Shown: piece by piece, positions 49,079 through 58,607 of the stretch
How positions within the stretch are numbered: the stretch's first letter is position 1
How the letters are laid out: each line of letters opens with the position of its first letter
Assembly: GCF_003935375.1 (NCBI RefSeq)
Contig: NZ_RHQM01000003.1
Coordinates: 124,001 to 188,000, forward strand
Length of the DNA stretch: 64,000 nucleotides
DNA from: Stutzerimonas xanthomarina
Lineage (GTDB): Bacteria > Pseudomonadota > Gammaproteobacteria > Pseudomonadales > Pseudomonadaceae
Reading direction: 5' to 3'
Position numbers and translations under genes: made by a program
The notes under the pieces: generated by a model
The model's input: only the letters and a program-made list of their open reading frames with translations
Database searches by the model: none
What the model was told of the DNA's origin: nothing

Positions 49079-49503
49079 GGCTGACTCCTGAAGATTGCGC
49101 GGAGTATAAAGGCTGAGTGCTCGCTAACGCAGCGCCAACCTGCGCATCCCGGACGGGTATTCGAGCGGCTTTTTTTACCTCCCGGCGGAAAACCTGCGAG
49201 TATCTGTGAGCCAAGTCATGTCCAATAAAAAACCGGCCTTGGCATCGCAATCCGATGCTTATAATGCCCTTCAAGAATATTGACGCCACCTAAATGGCGA
49301 CGCCTTGCTGACGAGGTGTCGTTGTAAAATCAGACCGCTCGGCTATGCTGCGCTGGATCCGGTTCGACAGAAGAAACCCGCACTAGATTGCGGGCTCGCC
49401 CGGAACCTTCCGCCTTGCCCTGCCGATTTGGTTACCCTTACAAGACGCTGTTTGAAGCTGGCGTTGTGACCGCCGTTAAGCAGGCGACCGCAGGAGAGTC
49501 TCG
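49079..49503. other. 425-base leader between nadC and the DUF1631 gene
   Basis: No gene is apparent. TATAAT at 49260-49265 with TTGGCA at 49239-49244 (15-base spacer) is a plausible sigma-70 promoter on the plus strand, giving a leader of about 230 bases before the DUF1631 start. A small hairpin, CCCGCA / TGCGGG, lies near 49377-49394. GGAGAG precedes the gene. Confidence 0.45.
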
Positions 49504-51759
49504 ATGCGAACCGATGCGAAAGTGGTGCACCTGAACAAGGCAGCCCCTGAGCACAAGCCTTCTTCACCAGCAGGCCGCCTGCCTGTGGCGCTCATCAGCG
49601 TGCGCGACAAGGCCGCCCAACAGCTGCGTCAGGCTTTGCAGTCGCTGTTCGACAACGCCGATGACTCGCTCTTCGAGATCGCCGATCGTGCGAGCAGTAA
49701 CGTCGAACAGAACGCGTTTTTCGAAGCCATGCGTGATTTGCGCATGAAGCGCCGCAACATCGAACGCGGCTTTCTGCAACAGCTGTTCGAAGCATTCGCC
49801 AAGCTCAATCAGTATGAGATCGGCAAGCCGCCGGTGCTGGACAATGTGTCGTTCGACAGTCTTTCACTTGTGCAGAACGATGAGCTGGAAGAGTCGGTAG
49901 CCGTGGACACCATGGTCGCGAAAGTCATGAGTCGTGCGGCTCAACCGCTGGGGCACCTGACCACTCGTTTCAATGCGCTGATCAGCAAGAAGCTCGATGA
50001 CAAGAGCAACCCGCTCGGCCCACACGCACTCTGCGACTACTTCATCGAGGCCAGCAGCAGCCTTGGGGTAGAGATCAAGGTCAAGCTGATCATCTTCAAG
50101 CTCTTCGAAAAGTACGTGCTCGGGGATATCGACCAACTCTATGCCGAAGCCAACCAGACACTGGTGGCGGCCGGCATTCTGCCAGAGCTGCACTCCGCCC
50201 CGCCCCGCCGCCAGCAGCGCCCCGGCGCGCCAGCCGGAAGCCATGCACCATCGGCGCCACCTGGCCAGGCTGCACATGTCGACGAGGGACTGCAGGAAGC
50301 CGCATTCAGCGCACTGCACAGCCTGCTTTCAGAACTCCGTGGCAGCAGCATGCTGCCAGCGCGCAACATCCCCAGCGATGCGATCCCGATCTCCAGTGGC
50401 GACCTCCTCCGCCTGCTGTCGCACATGCAGGCGCGCGCGCCGCAGACCGTCGACGAGTTCGATCTTCAGGAGCAGCTGGCCGGCCTGCTGAGCCGAGTCA
50501 GTGCCAAGACCTGCAAGTCCCGCGTGGTCGGCGAGATAGACGACGACGTGATCAACCTCGTCTCCATGCTGTTCGAATTCATACTCGATGACCGCACCCT
50601 GCCCGATTCGCTAAAGGCCCTGATCGGTCGTCTGCAGATCCCGCTTCTCAAGGTCGCGGTATTGGACAAGACCTTCTTCAGTCGCGGCAGCCATCCGGCA
50701 CGCCGCCTGCTTAACGAGATTGCCTCGGCAGCGATGGGCTGGGGCGATCAGGATGAAGCGCAGCGGGACAGTCTCTACCAGAAGATCGAGCAGATCGTGG
50801 CTCGACTGCTCAACGACTTCACTGACGATCCGGCCATTTTCTCCGAGCTGCTGGCCGACTTCCTTGCCTTCATCGGCGATGAGCGCCGCCGTAGCGAGCT
50901 GCTCGAGCAACGCACCCGTGATGCCGAGGAAGGCCGCGCCAAGGCCGAGATCGCCCGACAGGAAGTTGAGCGCGCCCTGAACCAGCGCTTGCTCGGCAAG
51001 ACGCTTCCGGAAGTCGTGGTGCGGCTACTGCAGGAAGCCTGGAGCAAGGTTCTGCTGCTTACCTGTCTGAAACACGGCACCCAGTCCGAAGAGTGGCAGG
51101 CCGCCCTGGACACGATGGACGATCTGGTGTGGAGCGTTACCCCTCACGAAGACGATGAGTCGCGTGCACGCCTGCTGGAGCTGGTCCCGAGCCTGCTTAA
51201 AGCGCTGCGCGACGGACTGGTCAGCGCCGCCTTCGACCCTTTTTCCACCGGCGACTTCTTTACCCGGCTCGAAGCGCTCCATGTCCAGACCCTGCAGCGC
51301 TTCCAGCAACCGCAGAGCGCTCCCAGCGAGGCGCCAGCGGACGACAGCACTTCAGCGGGGTCAGCGGCAACTCCGATAGCAACCACACCGGCAATGGTCG
51401 AAGTGGTCGACGAGATCGTCCTGCTTGCACCTGGCGAGAGCCGCGAGCAGGAACCGGAAATCAGCCTGCCGGATAACGATGTCGCGCTGGTCCAGGTCGA
51501 CAATCTGCGCGTCGGCAGCTGGGTGGAGTTCCAGGAAGACGAAGAACACAAGCTGCGATGCAAGCTGGCAGCGGTGATCAAGCCCACCGGCAAGTACATC
51601 TTCGTTAATCGCACCGGCATGAAAGTCCTGGAAAAGACCCGCATGGGCCTGGCGACCGAATTCCAGCGCGGCGCCATTCGGCTACTCAACGACACCCTGC
51701 TGTTCGACCGCGCGCTGGAGTCGGTCATCGGCAACCTGCGCAAGCTGAAGAACACCTGA
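49504..51759 (+). CDS. DUF1631 protein
   Basis: 751 residues, cytosolic, mostly helical with low-complexity linkers at about 235-260 and 605-635. The final 85 residues (VDNLRVGSWVEFQ, RCKLAAVIKPTGKYIFVNRTGMKV) form a beta-rich module resembling the PilZ-like end of DUF1631 proteins, which may bind a nucleotide or a partner. The function of the family is not known. It is monocistronic with a hairpin after it. Confidence 0.85.
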   Translation: MRTDAKVVHLNKAAPEHKPSSPAGRLPVALISVRDKAAQQLRQALQSLFDNADDSLFEIADRASSNVEQNAFFEAMRDLRMKRRNIERGFLQQLFEAFAKLNQYEIGKPPVLDNVSFDSLSLVQNDELEESVAVDTMVAKVMSRAAQPLGHLTTRFNALISKKLDDKSNPLGPHALCDYFIEASSSLGVEIKVKLIIFKLFEKYVLGDIDQLYAEANQTLVAAGILPELHSAPPRRQQRPGAPAGSHAPSAPPGQAAHVDEGLQEAAFSALHSLLSELRGSSMLPARNIPSDAIPISSGDLLRLLSHMQARAPQTVDEFDLQEQLAGLLSRVSAKTCKSRVVGEIDDDVINLVSMLFEFILDDRTLPDSLKALIGRLQIPLLKVAVLDKTFFSRGSHPARRLLNEIASAAMGWGDQDEAQRDSLYQKIEQIVARLLNDFTDDPAIFSELLADFLAFIGDERRRSELLEQRTRDAEEGRAKAEIARQEVERALNQRLLGKTLPEVVVRLLQEAWSKVLLLTCLKHGTQSEEWQAALDTMDDLVWSVTPHEDDESRARLLELVPSLLKALRDGLVSAAFDPFSTGDFFTRLEALHVQTLQRFQQPQSAPSEAPADDSTSAGSAATPIATTPAMVEVVDEIVLLAPGESREQEPEISLPDNDVALVQVDNLRVGSWVEFQEDEEHKLRCKLAAVIKPTGKYIFVNRTGMKVLEKTRMGLATEFQRGAIRLLNDTLLFDRALESVIGNLRKLKNT

Positions 51760-51769
51760 CCACCCCCAA

Positions 51770-51791
51770 GGGCATGCCGCCTGGCATGCCC
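51770..51791 (+). terminator. Hairpin after DUF1631 gene
   Basis: GGGCATGCC / GGCATGCCC, a 9-bp perfect stem with a 4-base loop, lies 10 bases after the stop. There is no T-run. Confidence 0.5.
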
Positions 51792-51880
51792 GCCAGCCCT
51801 CCGCGCGGCAAAGCGCCGCACTTCGCGCTTGGCTTTTGACCCTGCACAGCTAGAATGCCTGCATTCCATTCGAGGTGCCC

Positions 51881-52054
51881 ATGCCCAGCCGCCTGAAGCC
51901 CGAAGATCAGCAGCGCGTCGATGAATACCTCCGCGCCCCGCAACACCAGGTCGAGCGCCAGCCGTTTCGCCCCTGGCTTCTTCTGCTTGTGGTACTGGTC
52001 GTGGTGATTGGGCTCGGGTTATTGAGCCGCCTCTTGAGCCGCCTTGTGCTTTGA
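51881..52054 (+). CDS. Small membrane protein, DUF3094-like
   Basis: 57 residues (ATG 51881, stop TGA at 52052-52054), preceded by GAGGTG. The N-terminal half is soluble (RLKPEDQQRVDEYL); the second half is one hydrophobic segment of about 17 residues (LLLLVVLVVVIGLGLL) ended by arginines. It looks like the DUF3094 family of Pseudomonas, which has no known role. It precedes the NADH dehydrogenase gene by 53 bases. Confidence 0.75.
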   Translation: MPSRLKPEDQQRVDEYLRAPQHQVERQPFRPWLLLLVVLVVVIGLGLLSRLLSRLVL

Positions 52055-52107
52055 GCTCCGCTCGCCAGGCCGCCCCGCCGTTTCCCTTGCAGCTATGAGT
52101 CACTCCC

Positions 52108-53403
52108 ATGTCACATCGAGTCGTAATCGTCGGCGGTGGCGCCGGCGGTCTGGAGCTTGCTACCCGCCTGGGTAGAACCCTGGGCAAGCGTGGCAAAGCC
52201 CGCATCACCCTGGTCGACGCCAACCTCACACACATCTGGAAGCCGCTGCTGCACGAAGTCGCCGCCGGCTCCTTGAACTCGTCCGCTGACGAACTCAACT
52301 ATGTCGCTCAGGCCAAATGGAATCACTTCGAGTTCCAGATGGGCCGCATGGCAGGCCTGGATCGCGCGAGCAAATGCATTCGACTGGAAGCGACGCGCGA
52401 CGAGTTTGGCGTGGAACTGGTCCCGTCACGCGCACTGAACTACGACACGCTGGTGATTGCCGTCGGCAGCACGACCAACGACTTCGGCACCTCGGGGGCT
52501 TCCGAGCACTGCATCTTCCTTGATACGCGCGAGCAGGCCGAGCGCTTCCACCGGCAACTGCTGAGCCATTACATGAAGGCGCATGCAGGCGAGAGTGCCT
52601 CGAGCAACATCAGCATGGCCATCGTCGGAGCCGGCGCTACCGGCGTGGAGCTGGCTGCAGAACTGCTGCACGCCGCCAAGGAGCTGGCGGCCTACGGCCT
52701 CGATGGCATCAAGCCGGAGGATGTAAACATCACCCTCATCGAGGCCGGCCCGAAAGTCCTGCCGGCACTACCTGAGCGCATCAGCCAACCGGTGCACCAG
52801 ACACTGCTGGACCTGGGTGTCACGGTGCTCACAGGCGCGGCCGTCAGCGAAGTCACCGCCGAGGGCCTGCACACCAAGCAGGGCGAGTTCGTCCAGGCCA
52901 GCCTCAAGGTGTGGGCCGCCGGGATCAAGGCACCCGCCTTCCTTCACGAACTGGATGGCCTGGAAACCAACCGCATTAACCAGCTGGTCGTCCACCCGAC
53001 ACTGCAGAGCACGCGCGACGAGAACATCTTCGCGTTCGGCGACTGCGCCGCCTGCCCACAGCCGGACAGCGACCGCAATGTTCCACCCCGTGCACAGGCA
53101 GCCCATCAGCAGGCCTCGATGCTGGCCCGCTCGATCCGCAACCGACTGGAAGGCAAGCCGCTGCCGACCTACCGCTACAAGGACTACGGCTCACTGATTT
53201 CGCTGTCGAGCTTCTCGGCTGTAGGTAATCTGATGGGCAACCTGACCGGCAACGTGATGCTCGAAGGCTGGCTCGCACGGATGTTCTATATCTCGCTCTA
53301 CCGCATGCACCAGATCGCACTGTACGGCATCCCGCGCACGCTGCTGATGATGCTTGGCGACAAGCTCAGCCGCACGACGGAGCCGCGCCTGAAGCTCCAT
53401 TGA
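52108..53403 (+). CDS. ndh: Type II NADH dehydrogenase
   Basis: 431 residues of the two-dinucleotide-fold flavoprotein family. The FAD site is VVIVGGGAGGLELATRLG near the start; the NADH site is MAIVGAGATGVELAAEL; FAFGDCAACPQPD is the C-terminal FAD motif. It passes electrons from NADH to quinone without pumping protons and sits at the inner membrane through a C-terminal amphipathic segment. A terminator hairpin follows. Confidence 0.93.
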   Translation: MSHRVVIVGGGAGGLELATRLGRTLGKRGKARITLVDANLTHIWKPLLHEVAAGSLNSSADELNYVAQAKWNHFEFQMGRMAGLDRASKCIRLEATRDEFGVELVPSRALNYDTLVIAVGSTTNDFGTSGASEHCIFLDTREQAERFHRQLLSHYMKAHAGESASSNISMAIVGAGATGVELAAELLHAAKELAAYGLDGIKPEDVNITLIEAGPKVLPALPERISQPVHQTLLDLGVTVLTGAAVSEVTAEGLHTKQGEFVQASLKVWAAGIKAPAFLHELDGLETNRINQLVVHPTLQSTRDENIFAFGDCAACPQPDSDRNVPPRAQAAHQQASMLARSIRNRLEGKPLPTYRYKDYGSLISLSSFSAVGNLMGNLTGNVMLEGWLARMFYISLYRMHQIALYGIPRTLLMMLGDKLSRTTEPRLKLH

Positions 53404-53410
53404 CGCAGAA

Positions 53411-53434
53411 AAGGCGCACCCTTGGGTGCGCCTT
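53411..53434 (+). terminator. Hairpin after ndh
   Basis: AAGGCGCACCC / GGGTGCGCCTT, an 11-bp perfect stem with a 2-base loop, 7 bases after the stop. No T-run follows on the plus strand. Confidence 0.6.
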
Positions 53435-53463
53435 GAATGTGCCGAGAAGAAATCGCAGGCAAT

Positions 53464-53499
53464 AAAAAAGGTGGATGTCCGCGAGGACATCCACCTTTT
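53464..53499. terminator. Bidirectional rho-independent terminator
   Basis: AGGTGGATGTCC / GGACATCCACCT (53469-53480, 53485-53496), a 12-bp stem with a 4-base loop, flanked by an A-run on the left and TTTT on the right. It ends the tRNA transcript on the minus strand and ndh on the plus strand. Confidence 0.88.
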
Positions 53500-53521
53500 C
53501 ATGCTTCCTGAGAAGCCGGTA

Positions 53522-53597
53522 TGGTGGGTCGTGTAGGATTCGAACCTACGACCAATTGGTTAAAAGCCAACTGCTCTACCAACTGAGCTAACGACCC
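53522..53597 (-). tRNA. tRNA-Lys (TTT)
   Basis: 76 bases with encoded CCA. The acceptor stem GGGTCGT/ACGACCC, D-arm AGCTCAGTTGGTAGAGC, the anticodon loop CTTTTAA (anticodon TTT) and the T-arm GTTCGAATC are all present. Last of three tRNAs in one minus-strand unit. Confidence 0.97.
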
Positions 53598-53602
53598 AAA
53601 AA

Positions 53603-53679
53603 TGGTCGGGGTAGGGGGATTCGAACTCCCGACATCCTGCTCCCAAAGCAGGCGCGCTACCGGACTGCGCTATACCCCG
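53603..53679 (-). tRNA. tRNA-Pro (TGG)
   Basis: 77 bases with encoded CCA. It starts with CGGGGTA paired to TACCCCG; the anticodon loop TTTGGGA gives TGG, and the T-arm has GTTCGAATC. It is separated from tRNA-Lys by 5 bases. Confidence 0.97.
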
Positions 53680-53688
53680 ATTGGAATT

Positions 53689-53764
53689 TGGCTCCGCGAC
53701 CAGGACTCGAACCTGGGACCCAATGATTAACAGTCATTTGCTCTACCGACTGAGCTATCGCGGA
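53689..53764 (-). tRNA. tRNA-Asn (GTT)
   Basis: 76 bases with encoded CCA. Acceptor TCCGCGA/TCGCGGA, D-arm AGCTCAGTCGGTAGAGC, the anticodon loop CTGTTAA (GTT) and the T-arm GTTCGAGTC. First of the tRNA trio. Confidence 0.97.
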
Positions 53765-53816
53765 ACAACTTCAACTCCAGCTCTTCAGCGTTACGTTACC
53801 GCCTCAGAGGCGCGCC

Positions 53817-53844
53817 ATTTTACGGTTCCCGGCTCGCCTGTCAA
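53817..53844 (-). promoter_or_regulatory. Sigma-70 promoter of the tRNA operon
   Basis: On the minus strand: TTGACA, a 16-base spacer, then TAAAAT, followed by a GC-rich discriminator (GGCGCGCC), typical of stringently controlled stable-RNA promoters. It lies about 50 bases before tRNA-Asn. Confidence 0.85.
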
Positions 53845-53918
53845 CCCCAAAAATGCGATTCCTGACAACACTTTGCGTTCACCCGGCGGCACCCGCGAAA
53901 ACGCTGCTCCAACACGGC

Positions 53919-53949
53919 TACCTGCGAGGTGTGCTGCACCCCGCAGGTA
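53919..53949 (-). terminator. Hairpin after clpB
   Basis: TACCTGCG / CGCAGGTA arms plus inner GGTG/CACC pairs, 10 bases after the clpB stop on the minus strand. There is no T-run. Confidence 0.45.
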
Positions 53950-53959
53950 ACCACCCTGC

Positions 53960-56524
53960 TCAATCGAAGACGATCTGCTCGCCCTCTACCCGCGCCTTGA
54001 CGCTGCTACCCGGCGCGAACTGACCGGAGAGAATCTGCTGCGCCAGCGGATTCTCGATCCAGCGCTGGATCGCCCGTTTGAGCGGCCGTGCTCCGTAGAC
54101 CGGGTCGTAACCGATGGCGATCAGCTTGTCCATCGCCTCCTGACTGAGCTCCAGGCTCAGCTCGCGCTCGGCCAGACGCTTGCGCAAGCGCCCGAGCTGG
54201 ATGTCGGCGATACCGGCGATCTGCTCGCGACCCAACGGATCGAACACCACCACCTCGTCGATACGGTTGATGAACTCCGGTCGGAAGTGATGCGCCACCG
54301 CATCCATCACCGCAGCCCGCTGCGCATCGGGATCACCAACCAGCTCTTGGATCTGCGCAGAGCCCAGGTTGGAGGTCATCACGATCACCGTGTTCTTGAA
54401 GTCCACCGTCCGCCCATGACTGTCGGTCAGGCGGCCGTCTTCGAGCACCTGCAGCAGCACATTGAAGACGTCTGGATGGGCCTTCTCTACCTCGTCCATC
54501 AACACCACCGAATACGGTTTGCGACGCACCGCTTCGGTCAGGTAACCGCCTTCTTCGTAACCGACGTAGCCCGGCGGCGCGCCGATCAGACGCGCGACAG
54601 AGTGCTTCTCCATGAACTCGGACATGTCGATGCGGATCATCGCCTCCTCGGTATCGAAGAGGAACTCGGCCAGCGCCTTGCAAAGCTCGGTCTTGCCCAC
54701 CCCGGTCGGGCCGAGAAAGAGGAACGAGCCGCTCGGACGATTCGGGTCGGCCAGACCGGCGCGCGAGCGGCGCACGGCATTGGATACGGCCACCACGGCT
54801 TCGTGCTGACCGATGACGCGAGTGTGCAGCATGTCTTCCATGCGCAGCAGCTTGTCGCGCTCGCCTTCGAGCATCTTGGAGACCGGAATACCGGTCCACT
54901 TGGAAACCACCTCGGCGATCTCCTCGTCGGTCACCTTGTTACGCAGCAGCTGGTTTTCTTTCTTGCCATGCTGATCGACCATCTCCAGGCTGCGCTCGAG
55001 GTCCGGAATGATGCCGTACTGCAGTTCGGCCATGCGCGCCAGATCACCCTTGCGCCGCGCTGCTTCGAGCTCGGCCTTGGCTTGTTCGATCTTCTGCTGG
55101 ATCTGCGCCGAACCCTGCACCTCGGCTTTCTCCGACTTCCAGATTTCTTCCAGATCGGCGTATTCGCGCTCCAGCTTGGCGATGTCGTCTTCCAGCTTGG
55201 CCAGGCGCTTCTTGGTGGCCTCGTCGTCTTCCTTCTTCAGCGCCTCACGCTCGATCTTCAGCTGGATCAAGCGGCGATCCAGGCGGTCGAGCTCTTCGGG
55301 CTTGGAGTCGATCTCCATGCGGATACGACTGGCGGCCTCGTCGATCAGGTCGATGGCCTTGTCCGGCAGCTGGCGATCGGTGATATAGCGGTGGCTGAGC
55401 TTGGCCGCGGCGATGATGGCGCCATCGGTGATGGTCACGCCATGGTGCACTTCGTAGCGCTCCTTGAGGCCACGGAGGATGGCGATGGTGTCCTCCTCGC
55501 TCGGCTCGTCGACCAGCACCTTCTGGAAGCGCCGCTCCAGGGCGGCATCCTTCTCGATGTACTGGCGGTATTCATCGAGAGTAGTGGCACCTACGCAGTG
55601 CAGCTCGCCGCGCGCCAGGGCAGGCTTGAGCATGTTGCCGGCATCCATGGCACCTTCCGCCTTGCCCGCGCCGACCATCGTATGCAGCTCGTCGATGAAC
55701 AGGATGACGCGACCCTCCTGCTTGGACAGCTCGTTGAGCACCGCCTTGAGGCGCTCCTCGAACTCGCCGCGGAACTTGGCCCCGGCAATCAGCGAGCCCA
55801 TGTCCAGGGCCAGCAAGCGCTTGTCCTTGAGCCCGTCCGGGACCTCACCGTTGACGATGCGCTGGGCCAGCCCCTCGACGATGGCGGTCTTGCCAACGCC
55901 CGGCTCACCGATCAGTACCGGGTTGTTCTTGGTCCGCCGCTGCAGCACCTGAATGGTGCGGCGGATCTCGTCGTCACGACCGATCACCGGGTCGAGCTTG
56001 CCGTCCTCGGCGCGCTTGGTCATGTCCACGGTGTATTTGTCGAGCGCCTGCCGCGATTCTTCGGCGTTGGGATCATTGACCGCATCGCCGCCGCGCAGAT
56101 TGCTGATGGCGTTCTCCAGCGCTTTCTTGCTTACACCCTGAGCCAGCAGCAGCTTGCCCAGACGGGTGTTGCTGTCCAGCGCTGCCAGCAGCACCAGCTC
56201 ACTGGAGATGTATTGGTCGCCCTTCTGCTGGGCGAGGCGGTCAGCCTGATTGAGCAGGCGCGCCAGGTCCTGCGAGAGATTCATGTCGCCAGTGGGGTTC
56301 TGTAGCTTCGGCAGCTGGTCGAGCTCTTTGGTCAGCGCCTGACGCAGCGCTGCGATGTCGAAGCCGACCTGCATCAGCAACGGTTTGATCGAGCCGCCCT
56401 GCTGCTCAAGCAGCGCCTGCATCAGGTGCAACGGCTCGATGGAGGGGTGATCCAGGCCGACGGCTATGGACTGGGCATCGGAGAGCGCAAGCTGCAGCTT
56501 GCTGGTCAAACGATCGATACGCAT
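53960..56524 (-). CDS. clpB: ATP-dependent disaggregase ClpB
   Basis: 854 residues of the Hsp100 class. Order: Clp N-domain (about 1-145), first AAA+ module with Walker [10 protein letters not shown], a long coiled-coil M-domain (about 405-525; LERRLIQLK-type helices), and a second AAA+ module with GPTGVGKTE and the sensor region. It threads aggregated proteins with DnaK. A sigma-32 promoter lies upstream, and the order clpB-pgeF-rluD-bamD is standard in Pseudomonas. Confidence 0.97.
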   Translation of the reverse strand: MRIDRLTSKLQLALSDAQSIAVGLDHPSIEPLHLMQALLEQQGGSIKPLLMQVGFDIAALRQALTKELDQLPKLQNPTGDMNLSQDLARLLNQADRLAQQKGDQYISSELVLLAALDSNTRLGKLLLAQGVSKKALENAISNLRGGDAVNDPNAEESRQALDKYTVDMTKRAEDGKLDPVIGRDDEIRRTIQVLQRRTKNNPVLIGEPGVGKTAIVEGLAQRIVNGEVPDGLKDKRLLALDMGSLIAGAKFRGEFEERLKAVLNELSKQEGRVILFIDELHTMVGAGKAEGAMDAGNMLKPALARGELHCVGATTLDEYRQYIEKDAALERRFQKVLVDEPSEEDTIAILRGLKERYEVHHGVTITDGAIIAAAKLSHRYITDRQLPDKAIDLIDEAASRIRMEIDSKPEELDRLDRRLIQLKIEREALKKEDDEATKKRLAKLEDDIAKLEREYADLEEIWKSEKAEVQGSAQIQQKIEQAKAELEAARRKGDLARMAELQYGIIPDLERSLEMVDQHGKKENQLLRNKVTDEEIAEVVSKWTGIPVSKMLEGERDKLLRMEDMLHTRVIGQHEAVVAVSNAVRRSRAGLADPNRPSGSFLFLGPTGVGKTELCKALAEFLFDTEEAMIRIDMSEFMEKHSVARLIGAPPGYVGYEEGGYLTEAVRRKPYSVVLMDEVEKAHPDVFNVLLQVLEDGRLTDSHGRTVDFKNTVIVMTSNLGSAQIQELVGDPDAQRAAVMDAVAHHFRPEFINRIDEVVVFDPLGREQIAGIADIQLGRLRKRLAERELSLELSQEAMDKLIAIGYDPVYGARPLKRAIQRWIENPLAQQILSGQFAPGSSVKARVEGEQIVFD

Positions 56525-56597
56525 GGATGTTCATCCTCATGTGAAGCAGGCCGGCGCCTTGACTCGCGCCATATACGAAACCCGCGAGATGCAGCAT

Positions 56598-56625
56598 AGA
56601 TGAGGATGATTGTTGGAGATTCAAG
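56598..56625 (-). promoter_or_regulatory. Heat-shock (sigma-32) promoter of clpB
   Basis: On the minus strand: CTTGAA, 14 bases, CCTCATCT, against the sigma-32 consensus CTTGAA-N(11-16)-CCCCATNT (only one mismatch in the -10). About 75 bases upstream of the clpB start. Confidence 0.85.
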
Positions 56626-56696
56626 GCGGATGACATTGATGCAGGTCATGCCAGGACCGCAGAGTCATGGCTGACTTCACCGCTAGCGCGCCGATA

Positions 56697-57431
56697 TCAC
56701 TCGAGCCAGATCAGACTGGCGAAGCGGCCTGTGTGCGCGGCACGCCGATAGGAGTAGAAGCGCGGATCGCTGAAGGTGCACAACCCACCACCGTAAACCG
56801 CGTCTACGCCCGCGGCAGCCAGACGGATACGCGCCAGCTGGTAGATATCCGCCATGAAGCGTCCCGGGTTGCGACTTGCAACGAACGCCGCGGCAGCCGA
56901 CGAATGCTGCGCGAGGAATGCATCGCGCACCTCGGGCCCGACCTCGAATGCCGCCGCCCCGATCGCCGGCCCCAACCACACCAGCAGTTCATCGGCAGGT
57001 ACCGCCAGCGCTTCGAGCGTCGCCTCGAGCACACCACCAGCCAGCCCGCGCCAGCCAGCGTGAGCCGCGGCGACTCGGGTCGCAGCATGATCACAGAAAA
57101 GTACCGGCAGGCAGTCCGCAGTCAGTACCGCACAGGCCAGACCCGGCGTCTCGCTCCAGCTAGCATCGGCAGTCACGCGATTTCCTGGAGCGGCCTGGAC
57201 AGCGACACTCGAATGCACTTGCTCCAGCCAGACTGGTTGGCAACCGAGCACGTCCTGAAGATGCTGGCGATTCCAGGCCACCGAGGCAGGCTCATCACCG
57301 ACGTGATCACCCAGATTGAAGGTGTCGAACGGAGCGCGACTGACGCCGCCCTGCCGCGCGGTCACACAGGCGCGAATGCCGGGCGGAGCAGGCCATTCCG
57401 GCACGAGCCAGTCACCGCACCACGCACTCAC
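56697..57431 (-). CDS. pgeF: Peptidoglycan editing factor PgeF (YfiH, laccase-domain)
   Basis: 244 residues from the GTG at 57431, which overlaps the rluD stop by four bases (GTGA). The multicopper-oxidase-like fold of the DUF152 family has TADCLPVLFCD and AAAHAGWRGLAGGVLE as signatures; Cys and His in these segments bind zinc. In E. coli it removes wrong L-Ser-containing cell-wall precursors. It follows rluD and is in front of clpB on the same strand. Confidence 0.93.
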   Translation of the reverse strand: MSAWCGDWLVPEWPAPPGIRACVTARQGGVSRAPFDTFNLGDHVGDEPASVAWNRQHLQDVLGCQPVWLEQVHSSVAVQAAPGNRVTADASWSETPGLACAVLTADCLPVLFCDHAATRVAAAHAGWRGLAGGVLEATLEALAVPADELLVWLGPAIGAAAFEVGPEVRDAFLAQHSSAAAAFVASRNPGRFMADIYQLARIRLAAAGVDAVYGGGLCTFSDPRFYSYRRAAHTGRFASLIWLE

Positions 57432-58402
57432 CCGACGAAGGCCTCTCGGTCCTGTTGCAGCAGCGTCAGCAGCCAGACGAAGTCATCCGGCAACGGCGAC
57501 TCCCATTTCATCCTCTGCCCGGTAACAGGATGATCGAGTTCGAGGAAGCGCGCGTGCAGCGCCTGGCGAGGGAACTCGCGAAGCGTTTGCACCAGCGTCG
57601 GATTCGCCGCCGGCGGAATGCGGAAACGCCCGCTATACAGCGGGTCACCGACCAGTGGATAGCCAAGATGGGTCATGTGCACGCGAATCTGGTGGGTACG
57701 CCCGGTTTCCAGCTTGACCCGCACATGGGTGTGCGAGCGAAAGCGCTCGAGCACGCGGTAATGACTGACCGCCGGCTTGCCGCCCTCCACCACCGCCATG
57801 CGCTGACGCTGCTGGCCATGCCGACCGATCGGCGCATCGACCGTACCACCAGTAATGATCACGCCGATGACGATCGCCTCGTAGATGCGGCTGACGCTAC
57901 GCGCCTGCAACTGCTCGACCAGCCGGGTCTGCGCCTGCAGCGTCTTGGCCACGACCATCAGACCGGTGGTGTCCTTGTCCAGGCGATGAACGATGCCGGC
58001 ACGCGGCACGTTGATCAGGTCCGGCACGTGATGCAGCAATGCATTGAGCAGCGTGCCGTCGGCATGGCCGGCCGCAGGGTGCACAACCAGGCCAGCAGGC
58101 TTGTCGATCACTAGGATCTGATCGTCCTCGTAGACGATCTCAAGCGGAATGTCTTGCGCGACCCACTCGCCCTGCGCCTGCTGTTCGGCACTCAGCTCGA
58201 GCACGGCGCCAGCATGCACGGTGTCGCGAGGGCGCAGCACGGCGCCATCCACGGTGAGCAGGCCATCCTTGATCCAGGCCGCGAGACGCGAGCGCGAGTG
58301 TTCGGAAAAGAGCTGCGCCGCAACCTGATCGAGACGTTGCCCGCCAAGGTCAAACGGCACTTCGGCGCGGAGTTGGATGGCCTGTTTGGAAGTCGTGGAC
58401 AT
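57428..58402 (-). CDS. rluD: 23S rRNA pseudouridine synthase RluD
   Basis: 324 residues from the ATG at 58402; the frame upstream of it is not coding. An N-terminal S4 domain (about 17-75; QRLDQVAAQLF) precedes the synthase core with the catalytic Asp in HRLDKDTTGL. It makes pseudouridines at 1911, 1915 and 1917 of 23S rRNA. It is coupled to pgeF by overlap and divergent from bamD. Confidence 0.96.
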   Translation of the reverse strand: MSTTSKQAIQLRAEVPFDLGGQRLDQVAAQLFSEHSRSRLAAWIKDGLLTVDGAVLRPRDTVHAGAVLELSAEQQAQGEWVAQDIPLEIVYEDDQILVIDKPAGLVVHPAAGHADGTLLNALLHHVPDLINVPRAGIVHRLDKDTTGLMVVAKTLQAQTRLVEQLQARSVSRIYEAIVIGVIITGGTVDAPIGRHGQQRQRMAVVEGGKPAVSHYRVLERFRSHTHVRVKLETGRTHQIRVHMTHLGYPLVGDPLYSGRFRIPPAANPTLVQTLREFPRQALHARFLELDHPVTGQRMKWESPLPDDFVWLLTLLQQDREAFVG

Positions 58403-58607
58403 ACGGCGAGATAGGTTCGTCTGAGAGAGGCAGGCGACATCCGTTGGTAACGGACGGGCCCGGGGACCGCAGATGGCGGAGCGGCCTTTGGTTTCGGCTA
58501 CACGCTTGTGTTTAAATACGGCGTCTTTGTCCCGGCGCACCGGGGCGCTCATCATAACAGGACGGCTCCGCGCGAGACAGCCAGCCGTCACAGGGACGCA
58601 AGCCGCC

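Noticed and set aside
53522-53764. tRNA cluster as an integration site
   Set aside because: No integrase gene or repeated tRNA 3' end nearby; the flanking genes are core genes.
53681-53950. 89-codon plus-strand frame over tRNA-Asn
   Set aside because: It runs across a tRNA gene and its promoter; not coding.
54287-56305. 672-codon open frame on the plus strand
   Set aside because: It is entirely antisense to clpB, has no recognisable domain and is explained by high GC at third positions.
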